Assembly: GCF_000026145.1 (NCBI RefSeq)
Contig: NC_009445.1
Location: 1,426,001 to 1,490,000 of the forward strand
DNA: 64,000 nt
DNA from: Bradyrhizobium sp. ORS 278
GTDB lineage: Bacteria; Pseudomonadota; Alphaproteobacteria; Rhizobiales; Xanthobacteraceae
Reading direction: 5' to 3'
Made by a program: the position numbers and the translations under genes. Below are positions 1-8,245 of this stretch, piece after piece; the first letter of the stretch is position 1; the number at the start of each line of letters is the position of its first letter. The notes under the pieces are model-generated. The model saw only the letters and a program-made list of their open reading frames with translations, ran no database searches and was not told where the DNA came from.

Positions 1-788
1 GTCGCGGCGGGATCGCCGGGACCGTTGGACAGGAACACGCCGTCCGGCTTCATCGCCATGATGTTCTCGGCCGAGGTCGTCGCCGGCACCACCGTCACCT
101 TGCAGCCGACGCCGGCGAGCAGGCGCAGGATGTTGCGCTTGATGCCGTAGTCGATGGCGACGACGTTGAACTCCGGCTTGGCCTGCTGGCCGAAACCCTC
201 GTTCCACACCCAGGGAGTTTCGTCCCAGTTGAAGCGCTGCGTCGAGGTGACCATCGGCACGAGGTCCATGCCCTCGAGGCCCGGCCACTCCCGCGCTTCC
301 TTCTTCAAGGCGTCGAGATCGAAGGTGCCGTCCTTGGAATGGGCGATCACGGCATTCGGCATGCCCTTGGAGCGGATCAGCGCGGTCAGCGCGCGCGTGT
401 CGATCCCTGAGAGCCCGATGATGCCGCGGGCGCGCAGCCATTGGTCGAGATGCCGTGTGGCGCGGTAGTTCGACGGATCTGATATCGCGGTGCGCAGGAT
501 CACCCCGCGCGCGCCCGGCGTCGCCGCCATGTTCACCGTCTCGATATCCTCGTCGTTGGTGCCGACGTTGCCGATATGCGGGAAGGTGAAGGTGATGAGT
601 TGTCCGGCATAGGACGGATCGGTCAGGATCTCCTCATAGCCGGTCATCGCGGTGTTGAAGCAGACCTCGCCCACGGCGTGGCCTTCGGCGCCGAGGCCGT
701 AGCCTTCCAGCACCGTTCCATCGGCGAGCACGAGGAGCGCGGTCGGTTTGTGGTCCGGCCAGGCAGCGTCAGTATCGATGTGTGTCAT
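1..788 (-). CDS. carA: Carbamoyl-phosphate synthase small subunit, N-terminal part (cut by window edge)
   Basis: This is the glutaminase subunit of carbamoyl-phosphate synthase, which makes carbamoyl phosphate for arginine and pyrimidine synthesis in the cytoplasm. The reading frame on the minus strand starts at the ATG at 786-788. It encodes the typical small-subunit N-terminal domain ([15 protein letters not shown], then [20 protein letters not shown]) and runs into the start of the class I amidotransferase domain (FLSNGPGDP). The catalytic Cys/His/Glu triad lies beyond the window edge, so only about 262 residues are visible. It is divergent from yqeY with about 190 bp between them. Family recognition is by sequence pattern and is strong. 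Confidence 0.95.
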   Translation of the reverse strand, partial: MTHIDTDAAWPDHKPTALLVLADGTVLEGYGLGAEGHAVGEVCFNTAMTGYEEILTDPSYAGQLITFTFPHIGNVGTNDEDIETVNMAATPGARGVILRTAISDPSNYRATRHLDQWLRARGIIGLSGIDTRALTALIRSKGMPNAVIAHSKDGTFDLDALKKEAREWPGLEGMDLVPMVTSTQRFNWDETPWVWNEGFGQQAKPEFNVVAIDYGIKRNILRLLAGVGCKVTVVPATTSAENIMAMKPDGVFLSNGPGDPAA

Positions 789-980
789 GAGGCCCCTACA
801 TAGTGGGACGAGAGCCCGACGTCAAAGCTGGAAGTGGCCGATTCACACGCGATTTCGGTCAATTTGCGCCGAGAATGGCCGGATTTCGTCGTCGGCGAGC
901 GGAACGGATGCGGAACCGAGTTGTCTCGCGGGGGCGAACCGCCTAGACCAGCCGTCAACCGAATTTACGAGGGCAAGATC

Positions 981-1436
981 ATGCTGCGCGACGACATCAA
1001 CAACGCGGTCAAGGAGGCGATGAAGGCCAAGGACGAGCGCAAGCTCTCCACCCTTCGCATGGTCAACTCGACCCTGAAGAACGCCGACATCGCCGCGCGC
1101 GGCGAGGGCAAGCCGCCGCTCACCGACTCCGACGTGCTCGCGGTGCTGCAGAAGATGATCAAGCAGCGCCACGAGTCCGTCGAGCTGTACGAAAAAGGCG
1201 GCCGCGCCGAGCTGGCCGCCAGTGAGCGTGAGGAGATCGCGGTGATATCCGCCTATCTGCCAAAGCAGATGAGCGACGACGAAGTGAAGTCGGCCATCGC
1301 AGCCGCCGTCACCGAGACCGGCGCTGCCGGCGTGAAGGACATGGGCAAGGTCATCGCGGTGCTGAAGGCGAAGTACACGGGCCAGATGGATTTCGCGAAG
1401 GCGAGCGCGCTGGTGAAGGCAGCGCTGTCGAGCTGA
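981..1436 (+). CDS. yqeY: GatB/YqeY domain protein
   Basis: This 151-residue protein matches the YqeY family, which resembles the tRNA-binding tail of the GatB subunit of aminoacyl-tRNA amidotransferase; its precise role is not settled. It starts MLRDDINNAVKEAMKAKD and contains the usual EEIAVISAYLPKQMS segment and a C-terminal GAAGVKDMGKVIAVLK block. The frame is open further upstream to 834, but the family begins at the ATG at 981. In many alphaproteobacteria yqeY sits close to dnaG and rpoD; here about 10.6 kb of other genes separates them. Confidence 0.93.
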   Translation: MLRDDINNAVKEAMKAKDERKLSTLRMVNSTLKNADIAARGEGKPPLTDSDVLAVLQKMIKQRHESVELYEKGGRAELAASEREEIAVISAYLPKQMSDDEVKSAIAAAVTETGAAGVKDMGKVIAVLKAKYTGQMDFAKASALVKAALSS

Positions 1437-1479
1437 TCTCTCGATTGTTACCCACGAGCGACCCGCAACGGCGGTGCGC

Positions 1480-1622
1480 TCCCTCTCCCCGTTCTTCACG
1501 GGGAGAGGGCTGGGGTGAGGGGCAGCCGCACGGGGAGTGTGCGCCGATAGACCTGTAACCCCTCACCCGGATTGCATCTTGCGATGCAATCCGACCTCTC
1601 CCCGCAAGCGGGGAGAGGTAAG
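1480..1622. repeat. Palindromic intergenic repeat, family A
   Basis: The segment has two arms built around CCTCTCCCCG...CGGGGAGAGG hairpins, with GGGTGAGGGG and CCCCTCACCC facing each other, and a small central palindrome (ATTGCATC...GATGCAAT). Related arms recur at 17883, 22914 and 24241. It looks like a REP/BIME-type element that can fold in RNA or DNA. Confidence 0.8.
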
Positions 1623-1671
1623 GGCCCGCACCAGCGCTTGAACTAACAACCGAGAGGGAAACACCTCCGCC

Positions 1672-3279
1672 ATGCTTCAGGAAACGTCCGACTACGACCA
1701 GCTGTATCGCGACTTCCGCTGGGACATCCCGGCGCAGTTCAACATCGCCGTCGCTACCTGCGACCGCCACGCCGACGGCACGGGCTGCCTCGCGCTGATC
1801 GTCGTCGAGGAGGATGGCGCCGCGCGCCGCGTGTCGTTCGACGAGTTGCGTGACGCCTCCTGCCGCTTCGCCAATGTGCTGAAGGCCGACGGCCTGGCGC
1901 AGGGCGATCGCGTCGCGGTGTTCCTGTCGCAATCTCTCGAGCTGCCGATCGTCCATCTCGCCGCCTTCCGCGCCGGCCTCGTCTCGGTGCCGCTGTTCAC
2001 GCTGTTCGGCGAGGACGCGCTGCAATTCCGCCTGCAGAACTCCGGCGCCAAGGTCGTGGTGACCGACACGACGGGCTTCGCCAAGCTCCAGCGCATCCGC
2101 GACCGGTTGCCCGAGCTCAAGACGATCTACGTCACCGACGGCGAAGGCAGCGGCGCCCGGCCGTTCTGGTCGACGCTGGAGCGCGCCTCGGCTCAATTCC
2201 CGACCGTCGCGACCTCGAGCAACGATCCCGCCATCATCATCTACACCTCCGGCACGACAGGAAATCCCAAGGGCGCGCTGCACGCCCATCGCGTGCTGCT
2301 CGGCCATCTGCCGAATGTCGAGATGGTGCACGGCTTCCTGCCGAAGCCCGGCGACGTGATGTGGACGCCGGCGGACTGGGCCTGGATCGGCGGGCTGTTC
2401 GATGCGCTGTTTCCGGCCTGGTATCACGCGGTGCCCGTGGTGGGCTATCGCGCCAGGAAGTTCGTGCCGCAGGCGGCGATGCAGCTGATGGCGGACTATC
2501 AGGTCCGCAACGTATTCCTGCCGCCGACAGCTTTGAAATTGATGCGTCAGGCCGACGTCAAGCATGATGGCGTCAAGCTGCGCAGCATCCTCACCGGGGG
2601 TGAGTCCCTTGGCGCCGAACTGCTCGACTGGGTGCGCGCGACCTTCGGCATCGACGCGCACGAGATCTATGGGCAGACCGAATGCAACCTCGTCGTCGGC
2701 AACAACGCAAAGCTGTTTCCGATCCGGCCGGGCTCGATGGGCAAGGCCACGCCGGGCTTCGAGGTGCTCATCGTCAACGAGAAGGGCGAGGAGCTGCCAC
2801 GCGGCGAGCGCGGCATCATCGGCGTGCGCCAGCCCAATCCCTGCACCATGATCGAATATTGGCGCAATCCCGAGGCGACGTCGAAGAAGTTCGCGGGCGA
2901 TGTGCTGCTGACGGGAGATCTCGGCACGCAGGATCAGGACGGCTATTTCTGGTACGCGAGCCGCGAGGACGACGTCATCACCTCGGCCGGCTACCGCATC
3001 GGCCCGGCGGAGATCGAGGACACCCTGCTCAAGCATCCCGCCGTTGCGCTTGCCGCCGTCGTCGGCATTCCCGATCCCGTACGCACCGAGGCGGTCAAGG
3101 CCTGGATCGTGCTGCGGTCCGGCTTCGTTGCGAATGACACGCTGTCGCGCAAGATCCAGGACTTCGTCAAGGTAAAGCTCGCGGCGCATGAATATCCGAG
3201 GCATGTCGAATTTACCGACAGCCTGCCGATGACGGCGACCGGCAAGGTGCTGAGGCGCGAGTTGCGCGCGCGGGGCTAG
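1672..3279 (+). CDS. Acyl-CoA synthetase (AMP-forming)
   Basis: This 535-residue member of the ANL adenylating superfamily should activate a carboxylic acid to an acyl-CoA through an acyl-AMP. The P-loop-like motif YTSGTTGNPKG is at residues 191-201, YGQTE at 333-337, and the hinge and C-terminal domain follow (SAGYRIGPAEIE, then TATGKVLRREL with the catalytic Lys). Length is usual for acetyl/medium-chain acyl-CoA synthetases. The start at 1672 is the first Met of the family-like N-terminus. Substrate chain length cannot be read from sequence; acetate or a short/medium-chain acid is likely. It stands alone between repeats, with no linked fatty-acid gene. Confidence 0.92.
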   Translation: MLQETSDYDQLYRDFRWDIPAQFNIAVATCDRHADGTGCLALIVVEEDGAARRVSFDELRDASCRFANVLKADGLAQGDRVAVFLSQSLELPIVHLAAFRAGLVSVPLFTLFGEDALQFRLQNSGAKVVVTDTTGFAKLQRIRDRLPELKTIYVTDGEGSGARPFWSTLERASAQFPTVATSSNDPAIIIYTSGTTGNPKGALHAHRVLLGHLPNVEMVHGFLPKPGDVMWTPADWAWIGGLFDALFPAWYHAVPVVGYRARKFVPQAAMQLMADYQVRNVFLPPTALKLMRQADVKHDGVKLRSILTGGESLGAELLDWVRATFGIDAHEIYGQTECNLVVGNNAKLFPIRPGSMGKATPGFEVLIVNEKGEELPRGERGIIGVRQPNPCTMIEYWRNPEATSKKFAGDVLLTGDLGTQDQDGYFWYASREDDVITSAGYRIGPAEIEDTLLKHPAVALAAVVGIPDPVRTEAVKAWIVLRSGFVANDTLSRKIQDFVKVKLAAHEYPRHVEFTDSLPMTATGKVLRRELRARG

Positions 3280-3333
3280 GCTGGGGCGCCCGACTGTGAA
3301 CGCGTAATTCTGGCAAACCTGTCGATTTGTTAC

Positions 3334-3462
3334 TCCGTCATGCCCGGGCTTGACCCGCCTGCGCGGCCGAAGCCGCGCTTCTGCGCGGCGAAGGCCCTGG
3401 CATCCACGTCTCTCCGAGACCGCCGAACGGCGTGGATGGCCGGGACAGCCCGGCCATGACGG
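3334..3462. repeat. Palindromic intergenic repeat, family B
   Basis: The ends are inverted: CCGTCATGCCCGGGC at the left and GCCCGGCCATGACGG at the right, with internal GCGCGGCGAAGGCC and ...GGCGTGGATGGCCGGGA blocks. Related copies are at 4473-4610, 40276-40357 and 53974-54060. Confidence 0.8.
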
Positions 3463-3587
3463 CGCGCAAAGATGCGGGCGCAAAACTAAGGCCTCTTCTT
3501 CGCCGCTCTGCCCACAAGTTGAAATTGAAATCATAGCCCTCCCGCTGTTAGCATCATGCGAACAAAAACAGTCAGGAGGGACCGCCG

Positions 3588-4364
3588 ATGACCGCATCCG
3601 TTTCGGGACGCAACGATCCCGTGGTGCGCCGCATCACCACGGCCGACATTGCCGAGGCCTTGACTCAGGGCCTGCGCGACTTCCAGGCGCAGCCGCTGTT
3701 CGGACTCGCCTTCGGCCTGATCTACGTGCTCGGCGGCATCAGCATCGTGCTGTGCGTGACCGCCTTCGGCATGGTCTATCTCGCTTATCCGCTGGCTGCG
3801 GGCTTTGCGCTGATCGGCCCGTTCGTCGCCATCGGTCTCTATGAAGTGAGCCGCCGGCGTGAGCTTGGGCAGCCGATCTCCTATAGTGGAATCTGGCAGA
3901 CCATCATCTCGCGCGGCGAGATCGGCTGGATGGCGTTCGTAACGTTGTTCTTCTTCATCATCTGGATGTATCAGGTGCGCCTGTTGATCGCGCTGCTGCT
4001 CGGGCTCAATGCCTCGTTCTCGAGCATCAAGGAGTTCATGACGGTGGTGCTGACCACGAACGAAGGCCTGCTGTTTCTGGCCATCGGCAACCTCGACGGC
4101 GCCGCGCTGTCACTGGTGCTGTTCTCGCTGACCGTGGTGTCGTTCCCGCTGCTGCTCGACCGCGACGTCGACTTCGTCACCGCGATGATCACCAGCGTGC
4201 GGGCGGTCGTGACCAGTCCGGGGCCGATGATCGGCTGGGCCGCGGTGATCACCGTGCTGCTGATCGTCTCGGCGTTGCCATACTTTCTCGGCCTGCTAGT
4301 GACCGTGCCGGTGCTGGGCCATGCGACCTGGCACCTCTATCGCCGGATCGTGGCACCGGCGTAA
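3588..4364 (+). CDS. DUF2189 family integral membrane protein
   Basis: A 258-residue inner-membrane protein of the DUF2189 type, with the family opening VVRRITTADIAEALTQGLRDF followed by about six hydrophobic segments. An SD-like AGGAGGGACC precedes the ATG at 3588. Function is unknown; the family is common in alphaproteobacteria and is often adjacent to respiratory or accessory genes. Here it stands between two family B repeats with no obvious partner. Confidence 0.85.
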   Translation: MTASVSGRNDPVVRRITTADIAEALTQGLRDFQAQPLFGLAFGLIYVLGGISIVLCVTAFGMVYLAYPLAAGFALIGPFVAIGLYEVSRRRELGQPISYSGIWQTIISRGEIGWMAFVTLFFFIIWMYQVRLLIALLLGLNASFSSIKEFMTVVLTTNEGLLFLAIGNLDGAALSLVLFSLTVVSFPLLLDRDVDFVTAMITSVRAVVTSPGPMIGWAAVITVLLIVSALPYFLGLLVTVPVLGHATWHLYRRIVAPA

Positions 4365-4472
4365 GCGCGCCCGGTGAAAGCTGTGATGACCGCGCGAGCC
4401 GTTGACTTGCACGCTCGTTTTCCTCTGCGGATCGTTGGTCGTCGCGCCGAACCATTCTGCGAATTGATTGAC

Positions 4473-4610
4473 TCCGTCATGCCCGGGCTTGTCCCGCCAG
4501 CGCGGCCGTGGCCGCTTCGGCGCGGCGAAGGCCCGGGCATCCACGTCGTTCTAAGCATGCTGAACGACGTGGATGGCCGGGACGGGCCTGGACGGGCCCG
4601 GCCATGACGA
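4473..4610. repeat. Palindromic intergenic repeat, family B
   Basis: Second copy of the repeat at 3334-3462, beginning with TCCGTCATGCCCGGGCTTG and ending with GGGCCCGGCCATGACGA. Two copies therefore bracket the DUF2189 gene in the same orientation. Confidence 0.8.
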
Positions 4611-4681
4611 CGCGGTGAGAGACGAACTCAAAACAGCGATCGCCAACTGCGATTTCCCTGGCCGGGAAGGATGAGAGGATC

Positions 4682-5104
4682 ATGCCGGACAACATCGCCC
4701 TGTTTGCCACCATCATCCTGCTGCTGCCGATGTTCTATCTGCTGCTGGCCGCGCCTGCCTTCCTGCTGGTGCGGCTCGATATCGTGCCGGTAACGCGGCT
4801 GCTGCGCGGCATGTTCGATTCCTACTTCGTGGCGCTGGCGATCGCCGGCGGCATCGGCACTCTGGCTGTTCTGGCGGACGGCCGTCCCGTCTTGTCCTTC
4901 GGCTTGGCATCGGTCGCCGGCTTCGCGCTGCTCTCCCGGCGCTGGTTCCTGCAGCGGATGGACGCGCGCATCCGCGAGCGGGATTCCGGCGATGCGACGG
5001 CCGTGCGCCAGCTGCGCTGGCTGCACTGGGGTGGCATGCTGAGCAACGCCGTCCAGGTCGGTGGCGTGCTGGCCTGCATTCCGCAGATCGCTGCGGTGTC
5101 CTAG
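4682..5104 (+). CDS. Small membrane protein of unknown function
   Basis: 140 residues with four predicted hydrophobic segments: an N-terminal stretch IALFATIILLLPMFYLLLAA, two segments in the middle, and one near the C-terminus. A short charged loop (MDARIRERDSGDAT) lies between helices 3 and 4. An SD-like GAGAGG lies a few bases before the ATG at 4682. I do not recognise a family with a known function. It is convergent with the SRPBCC gene that follows. Confidence 0.75.
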   Translation: MPDNIALFATIILLLPMFYLLLAAPAFLLVRLDIVPVTRLLRGMFDSYFVALAIAGGIGTLAVLADGRPVLSFGLASVAGFALLSRRWFLQRMDARIRERDSGDATAVRQLRWLHWGGMLSNAVQVGGVLACIPQIAAVS

Positions 5105-5111
5105 CCGTCGA

Positions 5112-5648
5112 CTAACCGGGAAGTCTGATCCCCAGCGCCTTCAACGCCGCCAGCATGCGCTCCGGCGGCGCCATCTTCACCGCGAGCGGCTTGCCGGTTT
5201 CGAGCAGGCTCTTGAGGCTTGACAGGATCGCCGGCCAGCCCTGGCGTCCGCCGGACAGGATGTCATCGGAGAGCGGGCGCTCATGTGCTTCGGTCATGGT
5301 GAGACGCACGGCATCGCCGGCCTGCTCGATCTCATAGGTAACCAGCGTGCGGCCGAGCGCCTCGACGAGGCCGGGCCAGTTGACGTCCCAGGTGATGGTC
5401 AAGCGGAATGGGGGCTCGCAGACGATCACTCGCCCGTTGATGTGCTCGGAGCCGTCGGGCGTGCGCACGATGAAGGCGCCGCCCACCAGCAGCTCAGCCT
5501 CGACTGCGAAGCCAAAGAAATATTGCCGGCTGAATTCGTCTGAGGTGAGTGCCTGCCAGACCTTCTCCGGGCTGGCGGCGATGTAGATCGTGTAGGCGGT
5601 CGCCGGCTTGAACTTGGAAAGGTCGACCGTGCGTCCCGGTTCAGTCAT
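5112..5648 (-). CDS. SRPBCC (AHSA1-type) domain protein
   Basis: 178 residues of the START-like SRPBCC fold, AHSA1 subgroup, beginning with KPATAYTIYIAASPEKVWQAL and containing the usual FSRQYFFGF and PPFRLTITW segments. Members bind hydrophobic ligands or act as co-chaperone-like modules; the ligand is unknown. Its ATG lies inside the end of the upstream ArsR gene (8-nt overlap), so the two are translated together. ArsR-SRPBCC pairs are widespread, and the regulator probably represses its own operon. Confidence 0.9.
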   Translation of the reverse strand: MTEPGRTVDLSKFKPATAYTIYIAASPEKVWQALTSDEFSRQYFFGFAVEAELLVGGAFIVRTPDGSEHINGRVIVCEPPFRLTITWDVNWPGLVEALGRTLVTYEIEQAGDAVRLTMTEAHERPLSDDILSGGRQGWPAILSSLKSLLETGKPLAVKMAPPERMLAALKALGIRLPG

Positions 5649-5955
5649 CGCCTTCCTCCAATCGCTTTTTCAACTCGCCGAGCGCGACCAGCCTGGCGCG
5701 CTCGAACTTCCTGATCCAGCGCTGGCCGATCTGATGGATCGGCACCGGATTGAGGAAATGCAGCTTCTCGCGGCCATGTCTGATCGTCGTGACCAGGTTG
5801 GCCGCCTCCAGAATCGCAAGGTGCTTGGTCACGGCCTGCCGCGTCATCGCGAGGCCGTCGCTCAGCTCGGTCAGGGTCTGGCCGTTCCGCGCATGAAGCC
5901 GGTCGAGCAGCATGCGCCGCGATGCGTCCGCAAGGGCCCTGAAGACCTCGTCCAT
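5641..5955 (-). CDS. ArsR-family transcriptional regulator
   Basis: A 104-residue winged-helix regulator from the ATG at 5953-5955 (MDEVFRALADASRRMLLDRL). The recognition helix region reads LAMTRQAVTKHLAILEAANL, and no metal-binding Cys cluster is present. That fits the ArsR subgroup paired with AHSA1 proteins rather than arsenic sensors. The frame is open to a TTG at 5973, but the ATG is the family start. The stop overlaps the SRPBCC start. A palindrome just upstream is a likely operator. Confidence 0.9.
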   Translation of the reverse strand: MDEVFRALADASRRMLLDRLHARNGQTLTELSDGLAMTRQAVTKHLAILEAANLVTTIRHGREKLHFLNPVPIHQIGQRWIRKFERARLVALGELKKRLEEGDD

Positions 5956-5968
5956 GGCGGACAAATTA

Positions 5969-5986
5969 GGCAACTAAACGGTTGCA
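5969..5986. promoter_or_regulatory. Putative ArsR operator
   Basis: The inverted repeat GCAAC-TAAACG-GTTGC spans 5970-5985, 15 bp before the ArsR start codon. Position and symmetry fit an autoregulatory ArsR operator; binding is inferred. Confidence 0.55.
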
Positions 5987-6037
5987 TGTCAAGCTGCCGA
6001 ATCTCCGGTGGCAGCTGCTCCTGGATCTTGCGTCCCG

Positions 6038-6361
6038 TCACCCGTCCAGGGCGGCGAGCCGGGCGAGCGTCGCAGAGAGGGCGATGCGACCTTCAGGAAA
6101 ATACCGGCAAAGAGCGTCCTCGTGCTTGTGCGGATAGCCGAGCAGATTGTTCAGGGATCCAATCATTGCCGCAAGCAGGCGGTCGGAGCGACAGGCGGGA
6201 GACGGCCATTCCTCGTAGATTGCTCTGACCTCGGAGCGATGCAGGCCGAACAGCGTATCGAACTCCCTCTCCGGAAAGAACGGTCCCTCGACGGTGGCGC
6301 CGAGCGCGCGATGCACGATCTGGAGATCTGCTGGCGAGAGGTTTCCTGGCAGGATGGACAT
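6038..6361 (-). CDS. Conserved hypothetical protein
   Basis: About 107 residues from the ATG at 6359-6361 (MSILPGNLSPADLQIVHRAL). Codon use matches neighbouring genes. There is no signal peptide or membrane segment, and the composition is that of a small soluble helical protein (EREFDTLFGLHRSEVRAIYEE near the middle). I do not recognise the family. It is divergent from the LysE gene with an 84-bp gap. A longer start (MSYTRRTS..., about 6417) is possible. Confidence 0.6.
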   Translation of the reverse strand: MSILPGNLSPADLQIVHRALGATVEGPFFPEREFDTLFGLHRSEVRAIYEEWPSPACRSDRLLAAMIGSLNNLLGYPHKHEDALCRYFPEGRIALSATLARLAALDG

Positions 6362-6445
6362 GGCGGTCTGCCGCCTCGGCGTCGCATGGCGTGGCGATGT
6401 CCTTCTGGTGTATGACATGGTGTCTTCCTTCGCGAGTCTTAATCC

Positions 6446-7066
6446 ATGTCCCTGCAAGTCTATCTCGCCTTCATCGCCGCCTGCGTCGCGCTCGCGCTGC
6501 TGCCCGGTCCTGTCGTGACTTTGCTGATCGCCAACGGGTTGCGCCATGGAACCCGCGCCGCGCTGATCAACATCGCCGGCGTCCAGACGGGCCTTGCGAT
6601 CGCGATCGGCATTGTCGCGATGGGCCTGACGACCCTGATGGCCACGATGGGCTATTGGTTCGAATGGGTGCGCCTGATCGGCGCGGCCTATCTGGTGTGG
6701 CTCGGCATCCAGCTGATCCGCTTCCCGGTCGAAGGCATCGCCGAAGGCGAGGCGCCGCCGCCGCCGCCACGCGGCGGCTTCTTCCTGCAGGGGCTCGTGG
6801 TGCTGCTGTCGAACCCCAAGGTGATGGTGTTCTTCGGCGCCTTTCTGCCTCAGTTCATGGACATGAGCCGGGATCATGTGCCGCAGGTCGCGCTGCTCGG
6901 CGTCACCTTCATGGTCGTCGCCGGCCTGACCGACGCCGTCTATGCGCTGCTCGCCGGCCGCGCGCGGAAAATGTTCTCAGCCAGACGCACCCGCCTGGTG
7001 TCGCGCATCTCCGGCGGCTTCATGATCGGCGGCGGCCTGTGGCTGGCGCTGACGCGGGCGCGGTGA
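6446..7066 (+). CDS. LysE/RhtB-family amino acid exporter
   Basis: 206 residues, the normal length for RhtB-type exporters, with six predicted helices. Family signatures are the N-terminal LALLPGPVVTLLIANGLRHG, GAAYLVWLGIQLIR, and the mid-protein FFLQGLVVLLSNPKVMVFFGAF. These inner-membrane proteins export amino acids or their derivatives; the substrate is not predictable. It is convergent with the phzF-like gene. Confidence 0.92.
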   Translation: MSLQVYLAFIAACVALALLPGPVVTLLIANGLRHGTRAALINIAGVQTGLAIAIGIVAMGLTTLMATMGYWFEWVRLIGAAYLVWLGIQLIRFPVEGIAEGEAPPPPPRGGFFLQGLVVLLSNPKVMVFFGAFLPQFMDMSRDHVPQVALLGVTFMVVAGLTDAVYALLAGRARKMFSARRTRLVSRISGGFMIGGGLWLALTRAR

Positions 7067-7084
7067 GAGCGCGTCGCTCGCGGC

Positions 7085-7921
7085 CTACAGGCTGATCGTG
7101 CCTTTCACCACCGGGGCGACGTCGCCGCCGATCCAGATGGTCCCGCCGTCCTGGGCGACGTGAACGCGGCCGGCGCGGCCGAGCGCGGCGCCCTGGGACG
7201 CGATGTAGTGCTTCGGAGCAATTCCGGCGCCGATCAGCCATTGCGCCAGACTTGCATTGAGGCTGCCCGTCACCGGGTCCTCGGCGCCGCTCCAGGTGAA
7301 AGCGCGGACCTCGTAATGCGCATCGCGCCCGTCCGTCGCGGGATCCCACGGCGCAACGACGCCGACCGGCTGCTGCGACAGTGCCAGCACGTTGAACTTG
7401 ATGTTCAGCAGATCCTGGCGCGAGTCCATGAGCACGGCGATCCAGCCCGGGCCGTTATCGGCCCACTGCACGGCGCGCATCGCCTCAGCCTTGATGCCGA
7501 GCGCGGCTGCGATCTTGGCTGTCAGCTCCGCGTCGACGGCGCCTGTCCGTCGAAGCGGCGGAGCGGCGAAGGCGAGACGATCGCCGTCACGCTTGATGCG
7601 CACGAGGCCCGCGAAGCATTCCTGCACCACGTGCTCGCCCTTCGGCCGGCCCCCGAGCGCGAGCCAGGCATGGGCCGAGCCGAGCGTCGGATGACCGGCA
7701 AACGGCAGCTCGCGCTGCGGCGTGAAGATGCGCACGCGGTAATCAGCGCCTGGATCCTGGGCACGCGACAAGAAGGTCGTTTCGGACAGATTGGTCCAAT
7801 TGGCGATCGTCTGCATCGCCGCATCGTCGAGGCCGTCGGCCTCGGCGATCACGGCAAGCGGGTTGCCCTTGAAGGCCACCTTGGAGAACACGTCGACTTG
7901 AAAGAACGGAAGTGTCGGCAT
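7085..7921 (-). CDS. PhzF-family isomerase/epimerase
   Basis: 278 residues with the PhzF diaminopimelate-epimerase-like double fold. The start MPTLPFFQVDVFS, the catalytic acid region WTNLSETTFL (Glu near residue 46), FAGHPTLGSAHAWL, and the C-terminal GAEDPVTGSLNASLAQWL are all classical. The start is the ATG at 7919-7921. The substrate is unknown; only a minority of the family work in phenazine synthesis. It lies directly downstream of the DUF1127 gene on the same strand and opposite a MocR regulator, which may control it. Confidence 0.92.
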   Translation of the reverse strand: MPTLPFFQVDVFSKVAFKGNPLAVIAEADGLDDAAMQTIANWTNLSETTFLSRAQDPGADYRVRIFTPQRELPFAGHPTLGSAHAWLALGGRPKGEHVVQECFAGLVRIKRDGDRLAFAAPPLRRTGAVDAELTAKIAAALGIKAEAMRAVQWADNGPGWIAVLMDSRQDLLNIKFNVLALSQQPVGVVAPWDPATDGRDAHYEVRAFTWSGAEDPVTGSLNASLAQWLIGAGIAPKHYIASQGAALGRAGRVHVAQDGGTIWIGGDVAPVVKGTISL

Positions 7922-7946
7922 TGCAGTGTTCTCCCCGATCACCTTG

Positions 7947-8150
7947 TCAGTCGCGCCAGAACGGCTTGTTGGCCTCTTCGTGGACCAGGGTCGGATCGAG
8001 GCCGCAGTCGCGCATCTGCTCGTTGTCGAGCAGCGCGAGCTCGGAGCGCCAGAACAGGCGCTGCAGCCAGAGATGGGGGACCTGGAGCAAATTGCTCTTT
8101 CCGTGAGCAACCTGCGGAGTTGCCCAACGCTGCGCCAGGGAATATGCCAT
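7947..8150 (-). CDS. DUF1127 small protein
   Basis: 67 residues ending RSELALLDNEQMRDCGLDPT...NKPFWRD, which matches the Arg-rich DUF1127 domain (…L..L.D..L.DIGL.....PFWR). Alphaproteobacterial members are small post-transcriptional or metabolic regulators. It is probably the first gene of a two-gene unit with phzF (25-bp gap) and is divergent from the MocR gene across a repeat-rich promoter region. Confidence 0.85.
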   Translation of the reverse strand: MAYSLAQRWATPQVAHGKSNLLQVPHLWLQRLFWRSELALLDNEQMRDCGLDPTLVHEEANKPFWRD

Positions 8151-8172
8151 GAGTCACCTATTGGTCTTCGAT

Positions 8173-8240
8173 TGCGTTGTTCGACGAGCAATCGCGCAGT
8201 AGATATCTCGGTGCAATCGAAACATTGCTCTCGGTGCAAT
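8173..8240. promoter_or_regulatory. Putative MocR operator region with direct repeats
   Basis: An 11-bp direct repeat CTCGGTGCAAT occurs at 8207-8217 and 8230-8240 (23-bp period). ATTGC/GCAAT half-sites also form inverted pairs around 8171-8192 and 8224-8240. MocR/PdxR regulators typically bind direct repeats spaced about two helical turns apart. It lies between the divergent DUF1127 and MocR genes. Confidence 0.5.
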
Positions 8241-8245
8241 ATAGC

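Noticed and set aside
1351..3597. A 748-residue open frame antisense to the acyl-CoA synthetase gene
   Set aside because: It mirrors high-GC codon structure of the real gene, has Arg/His/Asp-rich low-complexity sequence and crosses a palindromic repeat; no family resemblance.
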